The notes: a model not told the origin generated them from the sequence alone. A stretch of 64,000 nt of DNA from G016756615 sp035556195 (GCA_035556195.1 DATMFK010000024.1:211035-275034), one strand, 5' to 3'; positions 9,629 through 18,261 are shown, counted from the stretch's first letter. Translations and numbers: made by a program.

Positions 9629-9645
9629 TTGTCCAATCGGTCAAA
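9628..9645. promoter_or_regulatory. RutR-like operator palindrome
   Basis: TTTGTCCAATCGGTCAAA is an 18-bp imperfect palindrome: TTTG-CC-A on one side against its complement, with mismatches only at two symmetric pairs. It closely resembles the RutR recognition sequence (TTGACCA, two bases, TGGTCAA). It lies directly over or after the presumed -10 box of the operon divergent from rutR. Confidence 0.65.
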
Positions 9646-9723
9646 AATTTGCGTAGCACGAAATTATGACGAAGACCAAGCGTTGGCCGTAGCGAAACGA
9701 GAGACTGAAAGGAAAGCTTGGTC

Positions 9724-11052
9724 ATGTCGAACCGGCTGAAAGTCACGCCGAACGATCTCAGCGCATTCTGGATGCCTTTTACGGCAAACCGGCAGTTCAA
9801 GCAGGCGCCGCGCATGCTGGTTGCCGCGAAAGACATGCACTATACAGCGAACGACGGTCGCCAGATCCTCGACGGCACCGCTGGCCTGTGGTGCGTCAAT
9901 GCCGGCCATTGCCGGCCGAAAATCACCGAGGCAATCCGTGCTCAGGCGGGCGAGCTGGACTACGCGCCGGCCTTCCAGATGGGTCATCCCATCGTCTTCG
10001 AATTGGCCAATCGGCTGGTCGACATCGCGCCGGCCGGAATGGACCATGTGTTCTTCACCAATTCCGGCTCGGAATCGGTCGATACCGCGCTCAAGATGGC
10101 GATCGCCTATCATCGGGCGAAGGGCGACGGATCGCGGACCAGGCTGATCGGTCGCGAGCGCGGCTATCACGGCGTGAATTTCGGGGGCATCTCGGTCGGC
10201 GGCATTGTCAGCAATCGCAAGATGTTCGGCTCGCTGCTCACGGGCGTCGACCATCTGCCGCATACCCATCTGCCGGAGAAGAATGCCTTCACCCGCGGCG
10301 AGCCGGAGCATGGCGCCGAGCTCGCCAACGAACTCGAGCGCATCGTCGCGCTTCATGACGCATCGACCATTGCCGCCGTCATCGTCGAGCCGGTGGCCGG
10401 CTCCACCGGCGTTCTGATCCCGCCCAAGGGGTATCTGAAGCGGCTTCGCGAGATCTGCGACAAGCATGGCATCCTTCTCATTTTCGACGAGGTGATCACC
10501 GGTTTCGGTCGCCTGGGCACTCCGTTCGCCGCCGACTATTTCGGTGTGACGCCTGATATCATCACAACCGCGAAGGGCGTCTCCAACGGCGTCATCCCGA
10601 TGGGCGCGGTGTTCGTGAAGAAGGAGATCCACGACGTCTTCATGACGGGCCCCGAGCACCTCATCGAGTTCTTCCACGGCTATACCTATTCCGGCAACCC
10701 GATCGCCTGCGCCGCGGCTCTGGGAACGCTCGACACCTACAAGGAAGAGGGCCTGCTCACGCGGGGCGCCGAGCTGGAAGACTATTGGGCCGACGCGCTG
10801 CACTCGCTGAAGGGCGAACCGCACGTCATCGACATCCGCAATATCGGCCTGATCGGCGCTATCGAGCTGGAGTCGATCGCCGGACAGCCGACGAAACGCG
10901 CCTTCTCGGCCTTCGTGAAGGCGTTCGAACGAGGCGCTCTGATCCGCACGACGGGCGACATCATCGCCCTGTCGCCACCGCTGATCATCAGCAAGGGACA
11001 GATCAACGAGCTGATCGACCACGTACGGGAAGTTCTGAGACTGATCGACTGA
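9724..11052 (+). CDS. class III aminotransferase, probable beta-alanine:pyruvate (omega-amino acid) transaminase
   Basis: A 442-residue PLP-dependent class III aminotransferase. The cofactor lysine is K284 in TTAKGVSNG, preceded by LIFDEVITGFGRLG. HVFFTNSGSESVDTALK is the phosphate-binding region, and the N-terminus resembles omega-amino acid:pyruvate transaminases (FWMPFTANRQFK). Beta-alanine and beta-aminoisobutyrate are the end products of reductive pyrimidine breakdown, so this enzyme fits as the last step of the pathway. The ATG at 9724 has AAGGAAAG eight bases upstream. Confidence 0.9.
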   Translation: MSNRLKVTPNDLSAFWMPFTANRQFKQAPRMLVAAKDMHYTANDGRQILDGTAGLWCVNAGHCRPKITEAIRAQAGELDYAPAFQMGHPIVFELANRLVDIAPAGMDHVFFTNSGSESVDTALKMAIAYHRAKGDGSRTRLIGRERGYHGVNFGGISVGGIVSNRKMFGSLLTGVDHLPHTHLPEKNAFTRGEPEHGAELANELERIVALHDASTIAAVIVEPVAGSTGVLIPPKGYLKRLREICDKHGILLIFDEVITGFGRLGTPFAADYFGVTPDIITTAKGVSNGVIPMGAVFVKKEIHDVFMTGPEHLIEFFHGYTYSGNPIACAAALGTLDTYKEEGLLTRGAELEDYWADALHSLKGEPHVIDIRNIGLIGAIELESIAGQPTKRAFSAFVKAFERGALIRTTGDIIALSPPLIISKGQINELIDHVREVLRLID

Positions 11053-11068
11053 GGCTTCGGCCTTCCGG

Positions 11069-11094
11069 GAGGCCGGCGGGTAACCGCCGGCCTC
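11069..11094 (+). terminator. strong hairpin between aminotransferase and hydrolase genes
   Basis: GAGGCCGGCGG and its exact complement CCGCCGGCCTC enclose the loop GTAA: an 11-bp GC-rich stem closed by a GNRA tetraloop. There is no T-run after it (TTGAACAACTT follows), so it may be an mRNA processing or stabilising hairpin rather than a terminator. It lies 17 bases after the stop of the aminotransferase. Confidence 0.5.
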
Positions 11095-11125
11095 TTGAAC
11101 AACTTGAAAGACAAGGACTACAGGA

Positions 11126-12376
11126 ATGGCCGCCCCCGGGGAAAATCTGCGAATCAATTCAGACCGTTTGTGGGATTCGCTGATGGAAATGGCGAAGATC
11201 GGCCCCGGCGTCGCCGGCGGAAACAATCGCCAGACCCTGACCGACGAGGACGGCGAGGGACGGCGGCTTTTCAAGAAGTGGTGCGACGAGGCGGGGCTCG
11301 AAATGGGCGTCGACCAAATGGGCACCATGTTCGCGCGACGCGAGGGCGCCGACCCCGATGCCTTGCCCGTCTATGTCGGGAGCCATCTCGACACGCAGCC
11401 GACCGGCGGCAAGTTCGATGGCGTGCTCGGCGTTCTGGGCGGCCTGGAAGTCGTGCGTACGCTCAACGACCTCGGCATCAAGACCAGGCATCCGATCGTC
11501 GTCACCAACTGGACGAACGAGGAGGGTACCCGTTTCGCCCCGGCCATGCTCGCTTCCGGCGTGTTTGCAGGCATGCATGAGCTCGAATGGGCCTATGACC
11601 GGAAGGATGCGAAGGGCAAGCGCTTCGGAGACGAGCTGGAACGTGTCGGCTGGAAGGGTGAGGAGCCTGTCGGCGTCCGTAGGATAAAGGCCTTCTTCGA
11701 GCTCCACATCGAGCAGGGACCGATCCTCGAGGACGAGGGCATCGACATCGGCGTGGTCACCCATGGCCAAGGACTGAAATGGCTGCAGGTCACCCTCACC
11801 GGCAAGGAAAGCCATACCGGCTCGACGCCGATGCCGAAGCGGCGCAATGCGGGCCTCGGCATGGCCCGCGTGACCGAGCTGGTGCACGAGATCGCGATGG
11901 ACTACCAGCCCGATGCCGTCGGCGCGATCGGCCACATGGAGGTCTATCCGAACTCGCGCAACATCATCGCGGGCAAGACCGTCTTCACCATCGACATTCG
12001 CTCTCCCGAGAAGGAAGTGCTCGACATCATGGATGCGCGCATCCGGGAGGGCATCGATACGATCTGCGAGGCGCTCGACATCGGCTACGAGATCGAGCAG
12101 GTTGGCCATTTCGATCCCGTCGCCTTCGACAAGGACTGCGTGAAGGCGGTTCGAGACGCCGCCGAGCGGCTCGGCTATTCGCACCGCAATATCGTTTCCG
12201 GCGCCGGCCACGACGCCTGCTGGATCAACCGCGTCGCGCCGACCGCCATGGTCTTCTGCCCATGCGTCGACGGCCTGTCGCACAACGAGGCAGAGGACAT
12301 CTCCAAGGAATGGGCGGCGGCGGGCGCCGATGTGCTGTTCCATGCCGTGGTCGAGACGGCGGAGATCGTCGAATGA
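11126..12376 (+). CDS. Zn-dependent amidohydrolase, probable N-carbamoyl-beta-alanine amidohydrolase (beta-ureidopropionase)
   Basis: A 416-residue member of the M20 hydantoinase/carbamoylase family. Metal-ligand motifs are GSHLDTQPTGGKFDG, WTNEEGTRFAPAM and FELHIEQGP; substrate contacts fit GAGHDACW near the C-terminus. The family includes beta-ureidopropionase, L-carbamoylase and allantoate amidohydrolase. Adjacent dihydropyrimidinase and omega-aminotransferase genes favour removal of the carbamoyl group from N-carbamoyl-beta-alanine. ATG at 11126 with a CAGGA site. Specificity is inferred from context. Confidence 0.88.
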   Translation: MAAPGENLRINSDRLWDSLMEMAKIGPGVAGGNNRQTLTDEDGEGRRLFKKWCDEAGLEMGVDQMGTMFARREGADPDALPVYVGSHLDTQPTGGKFDGVLGVLGGLEVVRTLNDLGIKTRHPIVVTNWTNEEGTRFAPAMLASGVFAGMHELEWAYDRKDAKGKRFGDELERVGWKGEEPVGVRRIKAFFELHIEQGPILEDEGIDIGVVTHGQGLKWLQVTLTGKESHTGSTPMPKRRNAGLGMARVTELVHEIAMDYQPDAVGAIGHMEVYPNSRNIIAGKTVFTIDIRSPEKEVLDIMDARIREGIDTICEALDIGYEIEQVGHFDPVAFDKDCVKAVRDAAERLGYSHRNIVSGAGHDACWINRVAPTAMVFCPCVDGLSHNEAEDISKEWAAAGADVLFHAVVETAEIVE

Positions 12377-12437
12377 GGTAATATCCGCTCACACTTCCAA
12401 CGCGATGCAAAATCGCGGGAAACAAGGGGAACCAGGA

Positions 12438-13889
12438 ATGACGAGAGTTATCAGGAACGGCACGATCGTCACGGCCGACCGCACGTGGAAGGCCGACGTG
12501 CTGTTCAGCCATGGGAAGATCGTCGCCATCGGGCCGGATCTTCATGGCGATCATGAGTTCGACGCCACCGGCTGCTATGTGATGCCGGGCGGCATCGATC
12601 CGCACACCCATCTCGAGATGCCTTTCATGGGCACATATTCGGCGGACGATTTCGAGAGCGGCACGCGGGCCTCGCTGGCCGGCGGCACCACGACGGTCGT
12701 GGATTTCTGCCTTCCGTCACCCGGCCAGTCGCTGCTCGAAGCGCTGCAGATGTGGGACAACAAGACATCGAAGGCATCCTGCGACTACTCCTTCCACATG
12801 GCCATCACCTGGTGGGGCGAGCAGGTCTTCAACGAGATGGCCCATGTCGTCGACAAGGGCATCACCTCCTTCAAGCATTTCATGGCCTACAAGGGCGCGC
12901 TGATGGTCAATGACGACGAGATGTACTCGTCGTTCCAGCGCTGCGCGGCGCTGGGCGCGCTGCCGCTCGTCCACGCCGAGAATGGCGATGTCGTGGCCCA
13001 GCTCCAGCAGAAGCTGCTGGCTGAAGGCAATGACGGACCTGAGGCGCATGCCTATTCCCGGCCGCCCGAAGTCGAAGGCGAGGCCACCAACCGCGCGATC
13101 ATGATCGCCGACATGGCGGGCTCGCCGCTTTACGTGGTGCATGTCTCCTGCGAGCAGTCGCACGAGGCCATCCGCCGGGCCCGCCAGAAGGGCATGCGCG
13201 TCTACGGCGAGCCGCTGATCCAGCATCTGACGCTCGACGAGACCGAATATTTCGACAAGGACTGGGATCATGCGGCGCGACGGGTCATGAGCCCGCCTTT
13301 CCGCAACAAGCTGCATCAGGATTCCCTGTGGGCTGGCCTGCAGGCGGGTTCGCTGCAGGTAGTGGCCACCGATCATTGCGCCTTCACGACCAAGCAGAAG
13401 CGCTTCGGGGTCGGCGACTTCACCAAGATCCCGAACGGCACGGGCGGCCTGGAGGATCGGCTGCCGGTGCTGTGGACCGCCGGCGTCAATACCGGCCGGT
13501 TGACGATGAACGAGTTCGTCGCGGTCACCTCGACCAACATCGCCAAGATCCTCAACATGTATCCGAGGAAGGGCGCGATCGTCGAAGGGGCCGATGCCGA
13601 CATCATCGTCTGGGATCCCAAGCGCCAGAAGACGATAACCGCCGACAAGCAGCAGTCGGTGATCGACTACAACGTCTTCGAGGGCTTCGAAGTGTCGGGT
13701 CTGCCGCGCTTCGTCTTCACGCGCGGCGAACTCGCGATCGAGGAAAGCGGCGTGAAGACCAGGCCCGGACATGGCGCGTTCGTTGCGCGCGAGCCGCATG
13801 GCGCGGTGAACCGCGCCCTGTCGACTTGGAAGGAGGTCGTGGCGCCGCGCAAGGTGGAACGCACGGGCATCCCGGCCAGCGGCGTCTGA
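12438..13889 (+). CDS. hydA: dihydropyrimidinase (D-hydantoinase)
   Basis: A 483-residue cyclic amidohydrolase. Metal ligands are seen in GGIDPHTHLEM, the carboxylated lysine in SFKHFMAYKGALM, then LVHAENGD, YVVHVSCEQS and the aspartate in ATDHCAF. KIPNGTGGLEDRLPVLW is typical of dihydropyrimidinases. It opens dihydrouracil and dihydrothymine, feeding the carbamoyl-amide hydrolase encoded just upstream. The ATG at 12438 is chosen because it begins the conserved N-terminal strand (VIRNGTIVTAD) and follows an AGGA sequence; the frame is open further upstream. Confidence 0.94.
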   Translation: MTRVIRNGTIVTADRTWKADVLFSHGKIVAIGPDLHGDHEFDATGCYVMPGGIDPHTHLEMPFMGTYSADDFESGTRASLAGGTTTVVDFCLPSPGQSLLEALQMWDNKTSKASCDYSFHMAITWWGEQVFNEMAHVVDKGITSFKHFMAYKGALMVNDDEMYSSFQRCAALGALPLVHAENGDVVAQLQQKLLAEGNDGPEAHAYSRPPEVEGEATNRAIMIADMAGSPLYVVHVSCEQSHEAIRRARQKGMRVYGEPLIQHLTLDETEYFDKDWDHAARRVMSPPFRNKLHQDSLWAGLQAGSLQVVATDHCAFTTKQKRFGVGDFTKIPNGTGGLEDRLPVLWTAGVNTGRLTMNEFVAVTSTNIAKILNMYPRKGAIVEGADADIIVWDPKRQKTITADKQQSVIDYNVFEGFEVSGLPRFVFTRGELAIEESGVKTRPGHGAFVAREPHGAVNRALSTWKEVVAPRKVERTGIPASGV

Positions 13890-13901
13890 CGCGCAGCAGT
13901 C

Positions 13902-13922
13902 GCCGCGCCTCGGAGGCGCGGC
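13902..13922 (+). terminator. GC-rich hairpin after hydA
   Basis: GCCGCGCCT and AGGCGCGGC form a perfect 9-bp stem around CGG, 13 bases after the hydA stop. No U-tract follows. It may separate the catabolic genes from the transporter genes; I cannot tell a terminator from a processing site. Confidence 0.4.
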
Positions 13923-14062
13923 TTCGGGATGTTTCCATCAGGTTGCGAGGGCGGGATGATGAATGTGAAGTCGTATGTCGCGGCGGGGCATTGCCCCGAG
14001 CCGTCGGTGTGTCCAGTATTTGGCCGCGAGGGGGTGCCGGGAAGAGAGGTCGGGCCTTGCTC

Positions 14063-14869
14063 ATGACCGTCAAACAAGCCACGGCCGGTGCAGGGGGCAC
14101 CGTCGTCGAAGCCACAAAGCTCGGTCTCGCCTTCCAGACCAATGACGGCCCGGTCCAGGCGCTGTCGGACGTCGACCTGGCAATAGGCAAGGGCGAATTC
14201 GTTTCCTTCATCGGCCCGTCGGGATGCGGCAAGACCACGTTCCTGCGCGTCATCGCCGATCTGGAGAAGCCCACCGCAGGCACCATCTCCGTCAATGGCC
14301 GCACGCCCGAACAGGCGCGCAAGGCGCGCGCTTATGGCTACGTGTTCCAGGCGGCCGCCCTCTATCCCTGGCGGACGATCGAGCGCAACGTCGCGCTGCC
14401 GCTCGAGATCATGGGGATCGCACCGGATGAGCGGAAGGAGCGGATCAGGAGGACGCTGGACCTCGTCAATCTCGGCGGATTCGAGAAGAAATATCCCTGG
14501 CAACTATCAGGCGGCATGCAGCAGCGCGCCTCGATCGCCCGGGCGCTGGCCTTCGACGCCGATCTGCTTCTGATGGACGAGCCGTTCGGGGCTCTGGACG
14601 AGATCGTGCGCGATCACCTGAACGAGCAGCTCCTGGAGTTGTGGGCGCGAACCAACAAGACCATCTGCTTCGTCACCCATTCGATCCCGGAGGCCGTGTA
14701 CCTCTCGACGCGGATCGTCGTGATGTCGCCGCGCCCGGGTCGGGTGACCGACGTGATCGAGTCGACCCTCCCGCGCGAACGGCCGCTGGACATCCGCGAA
14801 TCGCCGGAATTCCTGGCCATCGCCGCAAGGGTCCGGGATGGGCTGAGGGCAGGGCATAGTTATGAGTGA
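14063..14869 (+). CDS. ABC transporter ATP-binding protein (nitrate/taurine/pyrimidine-type)
   Basis: A 268-residue ABC ATPase: Walker A GPSGCGKTT, Q-loop YVFQAAALYPW, signature LSGGMQQRASIARAL, Walker B LLLMDEPFGALDE and H-loop FVTHSIPEA. The sequence is of the SsuB/TauB/ThiZ type that drives importers of small organic solutes. Its permeases (15434, 16363) and binding protein (17250) follow after an intruding DUF559 gene. Position behind a RutR-linked degradation operon suggests pyrimidines as substrate. The ATG at 14063 follows TTGC and lacks a strong Shine-Dalgarno. Confidence 0.92.
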   Translation: MTVKQATAGAGGTVVEATKLGLAFQTNDGPVQALSDVDLAIGKGEFVSFIGPSGCGKTTFLRVIADLEKPTAGTISVNGRTPEQARKARAYGYVFQAAALYPWRTIERNVALPLEIMGIAPDERKERIRRTLDLVNLGGFEKKYPWQLSGGMQQRASIARALAFDADLLLMDEPFGALDEIVRDHLNEQLLELWARTNKTICFVTHSIPEAVYLSTRIVVMSPRPGRVTDVIESTLPRERPLDIRESPEFLAIAARVRDGLRAGHSYE

Positions 14870-15437
14870 GGTGGTGGTCACAAAAAGACGGCCAGGAGCG
14901 ACTGCACGTGCCAGAGGGCTGCGGGGAGACGAGACGGAGGCTGAATATCGGCTCTGGGGCGAATTGCGGAACAGGCGGTTGAACGGCTTCAAATTTGCTC
15001 GCCAGATCCCGATTGGCCCATATTTCGCAGATTTCGTTTGCCGGGAAACGCTGTTGGTCCTTGAGCTCGATGGTGGCCAGCACTCGGAATCCGCACATGA
15101 TGAAATCCGCACACGTTTCCTGAACGCGCATGGATACTCCGTGCTTCGATTTTGGAATGACGAAGTGCTTCGAGAACGCCGCGCCGTGCTCGATACCATC
15201 CCCGCTGCGCTTGAAGGTAGGCTTGCGCCGGCCCCCTCACCCGACCTCCGCTTCGCTCCGGCCACCCTCTCCCCGAGGGGAGAGGGGGTCGAAACTCGCC
15301 ACAGCCGGGATCAGCGTGGAGGTTGCAGAAGTGAACTCCCTCCTCTCCCCAGCGGGGAGAGGGTGGCCGGAGCGAAGCGGAGGTCGGGTGAGGGGGGCGG
15401 CGCCGTCGTGGCAAATCCTGCTGAGGGGGCAAAATGA
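14862..15437 (+). CDS. DUF559 (endonuclease-like) domain protein with repeat-encoded tail
   Basis: A 191-residue frame. Residues about 12-115 form a DUF559 domain, a Vsr/restriction-endonuclease-like fold: EAEYRLWGELRNRRLNGFKFARQ, then DFVCRETLLVLELDGGQH with the probable catalytic D and E-x-D, and GYSVLRFWNDEVL. The remaining 75 residues are encoded by an inverted-repeat element and are low-complexity (APAPSPDLRFAPATLSPRGE), unlikely to be a native domain. It overlaps the upstream ATPase stop and the downstream permease start, so it sits inside the transporter operon with which it shares no evident function. Cellular role of DUF559 proteins is unknown. Confidence 0.75.
   Translation: MSEVVVTKRRPGATARARGLRGDETEAEYRLWGELRNRRLNGFKFARQIPIGPYFADFVCRETLLVLELDGGQHSESAHDEIRTRFLNAHGYSVLRFWNDEVLRERRAVLDTIPAALEGRLAPAPSPDLRFAPATLSPRGEGVETRHSRDQRGGCRSELPPLPSGERVAGAKRRSGEGGGAVVANPAEGAK
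15232..15396. repeat. 43-bp perfect inverted repeat (rhizobial palindromic element)
   Basis: Bases 15232-15274 and 15354-15396 are exact reverse complements over 43 bases, separated by 79 bases. Each arm contains TCACCCGACCTCCGCTTCGC or its complement. Smaller hairpins lie inside: CCCTCTCCCC-GA-GGGGAGAGGG at 15265-15286. This composition is typical of dispersed palindromic repeats in Rhizobiales. It covers the 3' end of the DUF559 frame and ends 38 bases before the next permease gene. Confidence 0.88.
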
Positions 15438-16366
15438 CCACGGCAGCCGACGTCTCGCCAGTTCGTGCCATCCGTGACGGATCGCTCACCTCACGCCTCA
15501 TGGCCGGCAATGCCATTCCTGTCCTGATCGTGGTCGCGGCCATCGTGGCCGTCTGGTACGGCTTTGCGATCTATCTCAACACGCCCTGGCAACTCGATGT
15601 CTACCAGAAGGCCGGTACCGCCTGGACCTATGGGGACCTCGTGCGCGATACCTTGCATCAGGAGCGGCCGGTGCTGCCGTCGCCGCTTCAAGTCGTGGAG
15701 GAGTTGTGGAAGACGACGGTGCAGGTCGCGCCGACATCCAAGCGAAGCCTTGTCTTCCATGGCTGGGTCACGCTGTCGTCGACCCTGCTGGGCTTTGCCA
15801 TGGGCACGCTGCTCGGCATCCTGCTCGCCGTGTTCATCGTCCACAACCGCGCCATGGATCGCTCGGTCATGCCGTGGATCGTGGCGAGCCAGACCATTCC
15901 GATCCTGGCGATCGCCCCGATGATCATCGTCGTGCTCAACGCCGTCGGGCTTTCCGGCCTCGTGCCGAAGGCGCTCATTTCGACCTATCTCTCCTTCTTC
16001 CCGGTCGTGGTCGGCATGGTGACGGGGCTGCGGAGCCCCGAGCTGATCCAACTCGACCTTATGCACACCTACAATGCGAGCCGCACCCAGATCTTCTGGA
16101 AGCTGCGCTGGCCAAGTTCCATGCCCTACCTGTTCACTTCGATGAAGGTGGCCGTTGCGATCAGCCTCGTCGGTGCGATCGTCGGCGAACTGCCGACGGG
16201 CGCGGTCGCGGGGCTCGGCGCAAGGCTGCTCGCCGGTTCCTATTATGGGCAAACCGTGCAGATCTGGGCCGCGCTTTTCGCAGCCGCGGCGATCGCGGCG
16301 GTGCTCGTCATGATCGTCGGCTTCTTCCACAGCCTGGTGCTGAGCCGCATGGGGGTGAAGCCATGA
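15434..16366 (+). CDS. ABC transporter permease (BPD type)
   Basis: A 310-residue inner-membrane permease with about six helices. The first is near residue 25-40 (IPVLIVVAAIVAVWYGFAIYL). The EAA-like coupling loop reads LMHTYNASRTQIFWKLRWPSS near residue 205-225, the pattern of the SsuC/TauC/ThiX family. It has an extended periplasmic loop after the first helix. The ATG overlaps the DUF559 stop by four bases and its own stop overlaps the next permease by four bases. Confidence 0.9.
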   Translation: MTTAADVSPVRAIRDGSLTSRLMAGNAIPVLIVVAAIVAVWYGFAIYLNTPWQLDVYQKAGTAWTYGDLVRDTLHQERPVLPSPLQVVEELWKTTVQVAPTSKRSLVFHGWVTLSSTLLGFAMGTLLGILLAVFIVHNRAMDRSVMPWIVASQTIPILAIAPMIIVVLNAVGLSGLVPKALISTYLSFFPVVVGMVTGLRSPELIQLDLMHTYNASRTQIFWKLRWPSSMPYLFTSMKVAVAISLVGAIVGELPTGAVAGLGARLLAGSYYGQTVQIWAALFAAAAIAAVLVMIVGFFHSLVLSRMGVKP

Positions 16367-17232
16367 ATGCGGGCATCCTGGTCGGCGCGCTGGCCTTCTG
16401 GATCCTTGCCTGGGCAGCCAATGAATGGCTCGTGCGCCAGAAGCCGGCAGGCTGGCTGGCGGCAAGGCTCGTCGGCCTTGCGGTGCCGGCCCTGTTCGGC
16501 ATCACCATACTGGTTCTCTGGGAAGGCATCGTCCGGGGCTTCAACATCCCGACGGTGCTGCTGCCGCCGCCGTCGCTGATCTGGTTCCGCATCGTCACAT
16601 CCGTGCCGACACTGGTGGCCGATTTCAAGCAGACCTTCCTCAAGGCGGTGCTGATAGGATACGCGATCGGCTGCGGCGCCGGCTTCGTCGTGGCCATCCT
16701 CATCGACCGTTCCGCCTTCCTGCAACGAGGCCTGCTGCCGCTCGGCAACTTCATCTCGGCCCTGCCGGTGATCGGCATCGCGCCTATCCTCGTGATGTGG
16801 TTCGGCTTCGACTGGCCGTCCAAGGCGGCGGTCGTGGTGGTTATGACCTTCTTCCCGATGCTGGTGAACACGGTGCAGGGGCTTGCCTCGGCGAGCGCGA
16901 TGGAGCGCGACCTGATGCACACCTATGCCGCGGGATATTGGCAGACGCTGTTCAAGCTCAGGCTGCCGGCCGCGGCACCCTTCATCTTCAACGCGCTGAA
17001 GATCAACTCGACGCTGGCCCTCATCGGCGCCATCGTGGCGGAGTTCTTCGGCACTCCGATTGTCGGCATGGGTTTCCGGATCTCGACGGAGGTGGGCCGG
17101 ATGAATGTCGACATGGTCTGGGCGGAAATCGCAGTGGCGGCACTTGCGGGCTCCGTCTTCTACGGCGTCGTCGCCCTCGTCGAGAGAGCGGCAACGTTCT
17201 GGCACCCGTCTGTCCGTGGAGGGACAGGCTAA
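16363..17232 (+). CDS. ABC transporter permease (BPD type)
   Basis: A 289-residue second permease. The coupling loop LMHTYAAGYWQTLFKLRLPAA mirrors that of the preceding gene, so the two probably form a heterodimeric channel on the ATPase encoded at 14063. Hydrophobic helices span the length; the N-terminus (MNAGILVGALAFWILAWAAN) is itself a membrane segment. Start ATG at 16363 within an ATGA overlap. Confidence 0.9.
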   Translation: MNAGILVGALAFWILAWAANEWLVRQKPAGWLAARLVGLAVPALFGITILVLWEGIVRGFNIPTVLLPPPSLIWFRIVTSVPTLVADFKQTFLKAVLIGYAIGCGAGFVVAILIDRSAFLQRGLLPLGNFISALPVIGIAPILVMWFGFDWPSKAAVVVVMTFFPMLVNTVQGLASASAMERDLMHTYAAGYWQTLFKLRLPAAAPFIFNALKINSTLALIGAIVAEFFGTPIVGMGFRISTEVGRMNVDMVWAEIAVAALAGSVFYGVVALVERAATFWHPSVRGGTG

Positions 17233-17249
17233 CTTCAGAGGGAATAAAA

Positions 17250-18239
17250 ATGAAGGCATTGATGGTTTCACTGCTTGCCGGTGCGATGTCGCTGGCGGCG
17301 CTCCAGGCGATGGCCGCTGACAAGGTCACGCTCCAGCTCAAATGGGTCACCCAGGCTCAGTTCGGCGGCTACTACGTGGCCAAGGACAAGGGGTTCTACG
17401 AGGAGGAGGGCCTCGACGTGGAGATCAAGCCGGGCGGCCCCGATATCGCCCCGGCGCAGGTACTCGCCGGCGGTGGCGCCGACGTGATCATCGACTGGAT
17501 GCCGTCGGCGCTGGCGACGCGCGAGAAGGGGGTGCCGCTCGTCAACATCGCCCAACCATTCAAATCGTCCGGAATGATGCTGACCTGTCGCAAGGACACC
17601 GGCATCACCAAGCCCGACGATTTCAAGGGCAGGACCCTCGGCGTCTGGTTCTTCGGCAACGAGTATCCATTCCTTTCCTGGATGAGCACGCTCGGCATCA
17701 AGACCGAAGGGGGTCCCGACGGCGTGACGGTCCTGAAACAGGGCTTCAATGTCGACCCGCTCCTGCAGAAGCAGGCCGACTGCATCTCCACGATGACCTA
17801 CAACGAGTACTGGCAGGTGATCGACGCCGGCATCAAACCGGAGGAGCTCATCAACTTCAAATATGAAGACCAGGGTGTCGCGACGCTGGAAGACGGCATC
17901 TATGTGCTCGAGGACAAGCTCAAGGATCCTGCATTTGCGGACAAGATGGTGCGCTTCGTTCGCGCATCCATGAAGGGCTGGAAATACGCCGAGGAGAATA
18001 GCGACGAGGCGGCGATGATCGTGCTCGACAACGACGCCACCGGCGCCCAGACCGAAAAGCACCAGAAGCGCATGATGTCCGAGATCGCCAAGCTCACGGC
18101 CGGCTCGGACGGAAAGCTCGATGAAGCTGACTACAAGCGGACAGTCGCCACCCTGCTCAAGGGCGGTTCCGACCCGGTCATCAGCAAGGAGCCGCAGGGC
18201 GCCTTCACGCACGACATCACGGACAAGGCGCTGAAGTAG
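17250..18239 (+). CDS. ABC transporter substrate-binding protein, NMT1/THI5-like
   Basis: A 329-residue periplasmic binding protein. The signal peptide ends AALQAMA, cleaved before ADKVTLQLKW. The mature part has WVTQAQFGGYYVAKDKGFYEEEGLDVEI, the hallmark of NMT1/THI5-like proteins that bind pyrimidine-type or other planar ligands. The clustered rutR, hydA and aminotransferase genes make a pyrimidine or its precursor the best guess. ATG at 17250 preceded by AGAGGGAA. Last gene of the operon, followed by a terminator hairpin. Confidence 0.9.
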   Translation: MKALMVSLLAGAMSLAALQAMAADKVTLQLKWVTQAQFGGYYVAKDKGFYEEEGLDVEIKPGGPDIAPAQVLAGGGADVIIDWMPSALATREKGVPLVNIAQPFKSSGMMLTCRKDTGITKPDDFKGRTLGVWFFGNEYPFLSWMSTLGIKTEGGPDGVTVLKQGFNVDPLLQKQADCISTMTYNEYWQVIDAGIKPEELINFKYEDQGVATLEDGIYVLEDKLKDPAFADKMVRFVRASMKGWKYAEENSDEAAMIVLDNDATGAQTEKHQKRMMSEIAKLTAGSDGKLDEADYKRTVATLLKGGSDPVISKEPQGAFTHDITDKALK

Positions 18240-18261
18240 GAGCGCGGCAATCCGAACTGGA

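Noticed and set aside
15232..15396. insertion-sequence terminal repeats
   Set aside because: Only 79 bases lie between the arms, with no transposase and no visible target duplication.
14862..15437. DUF559 protein as part of a restriction-modification or defence system
   Set aside because: No methylase, specificity or other defence gene is adjacent; neighbours are transporter subunits.
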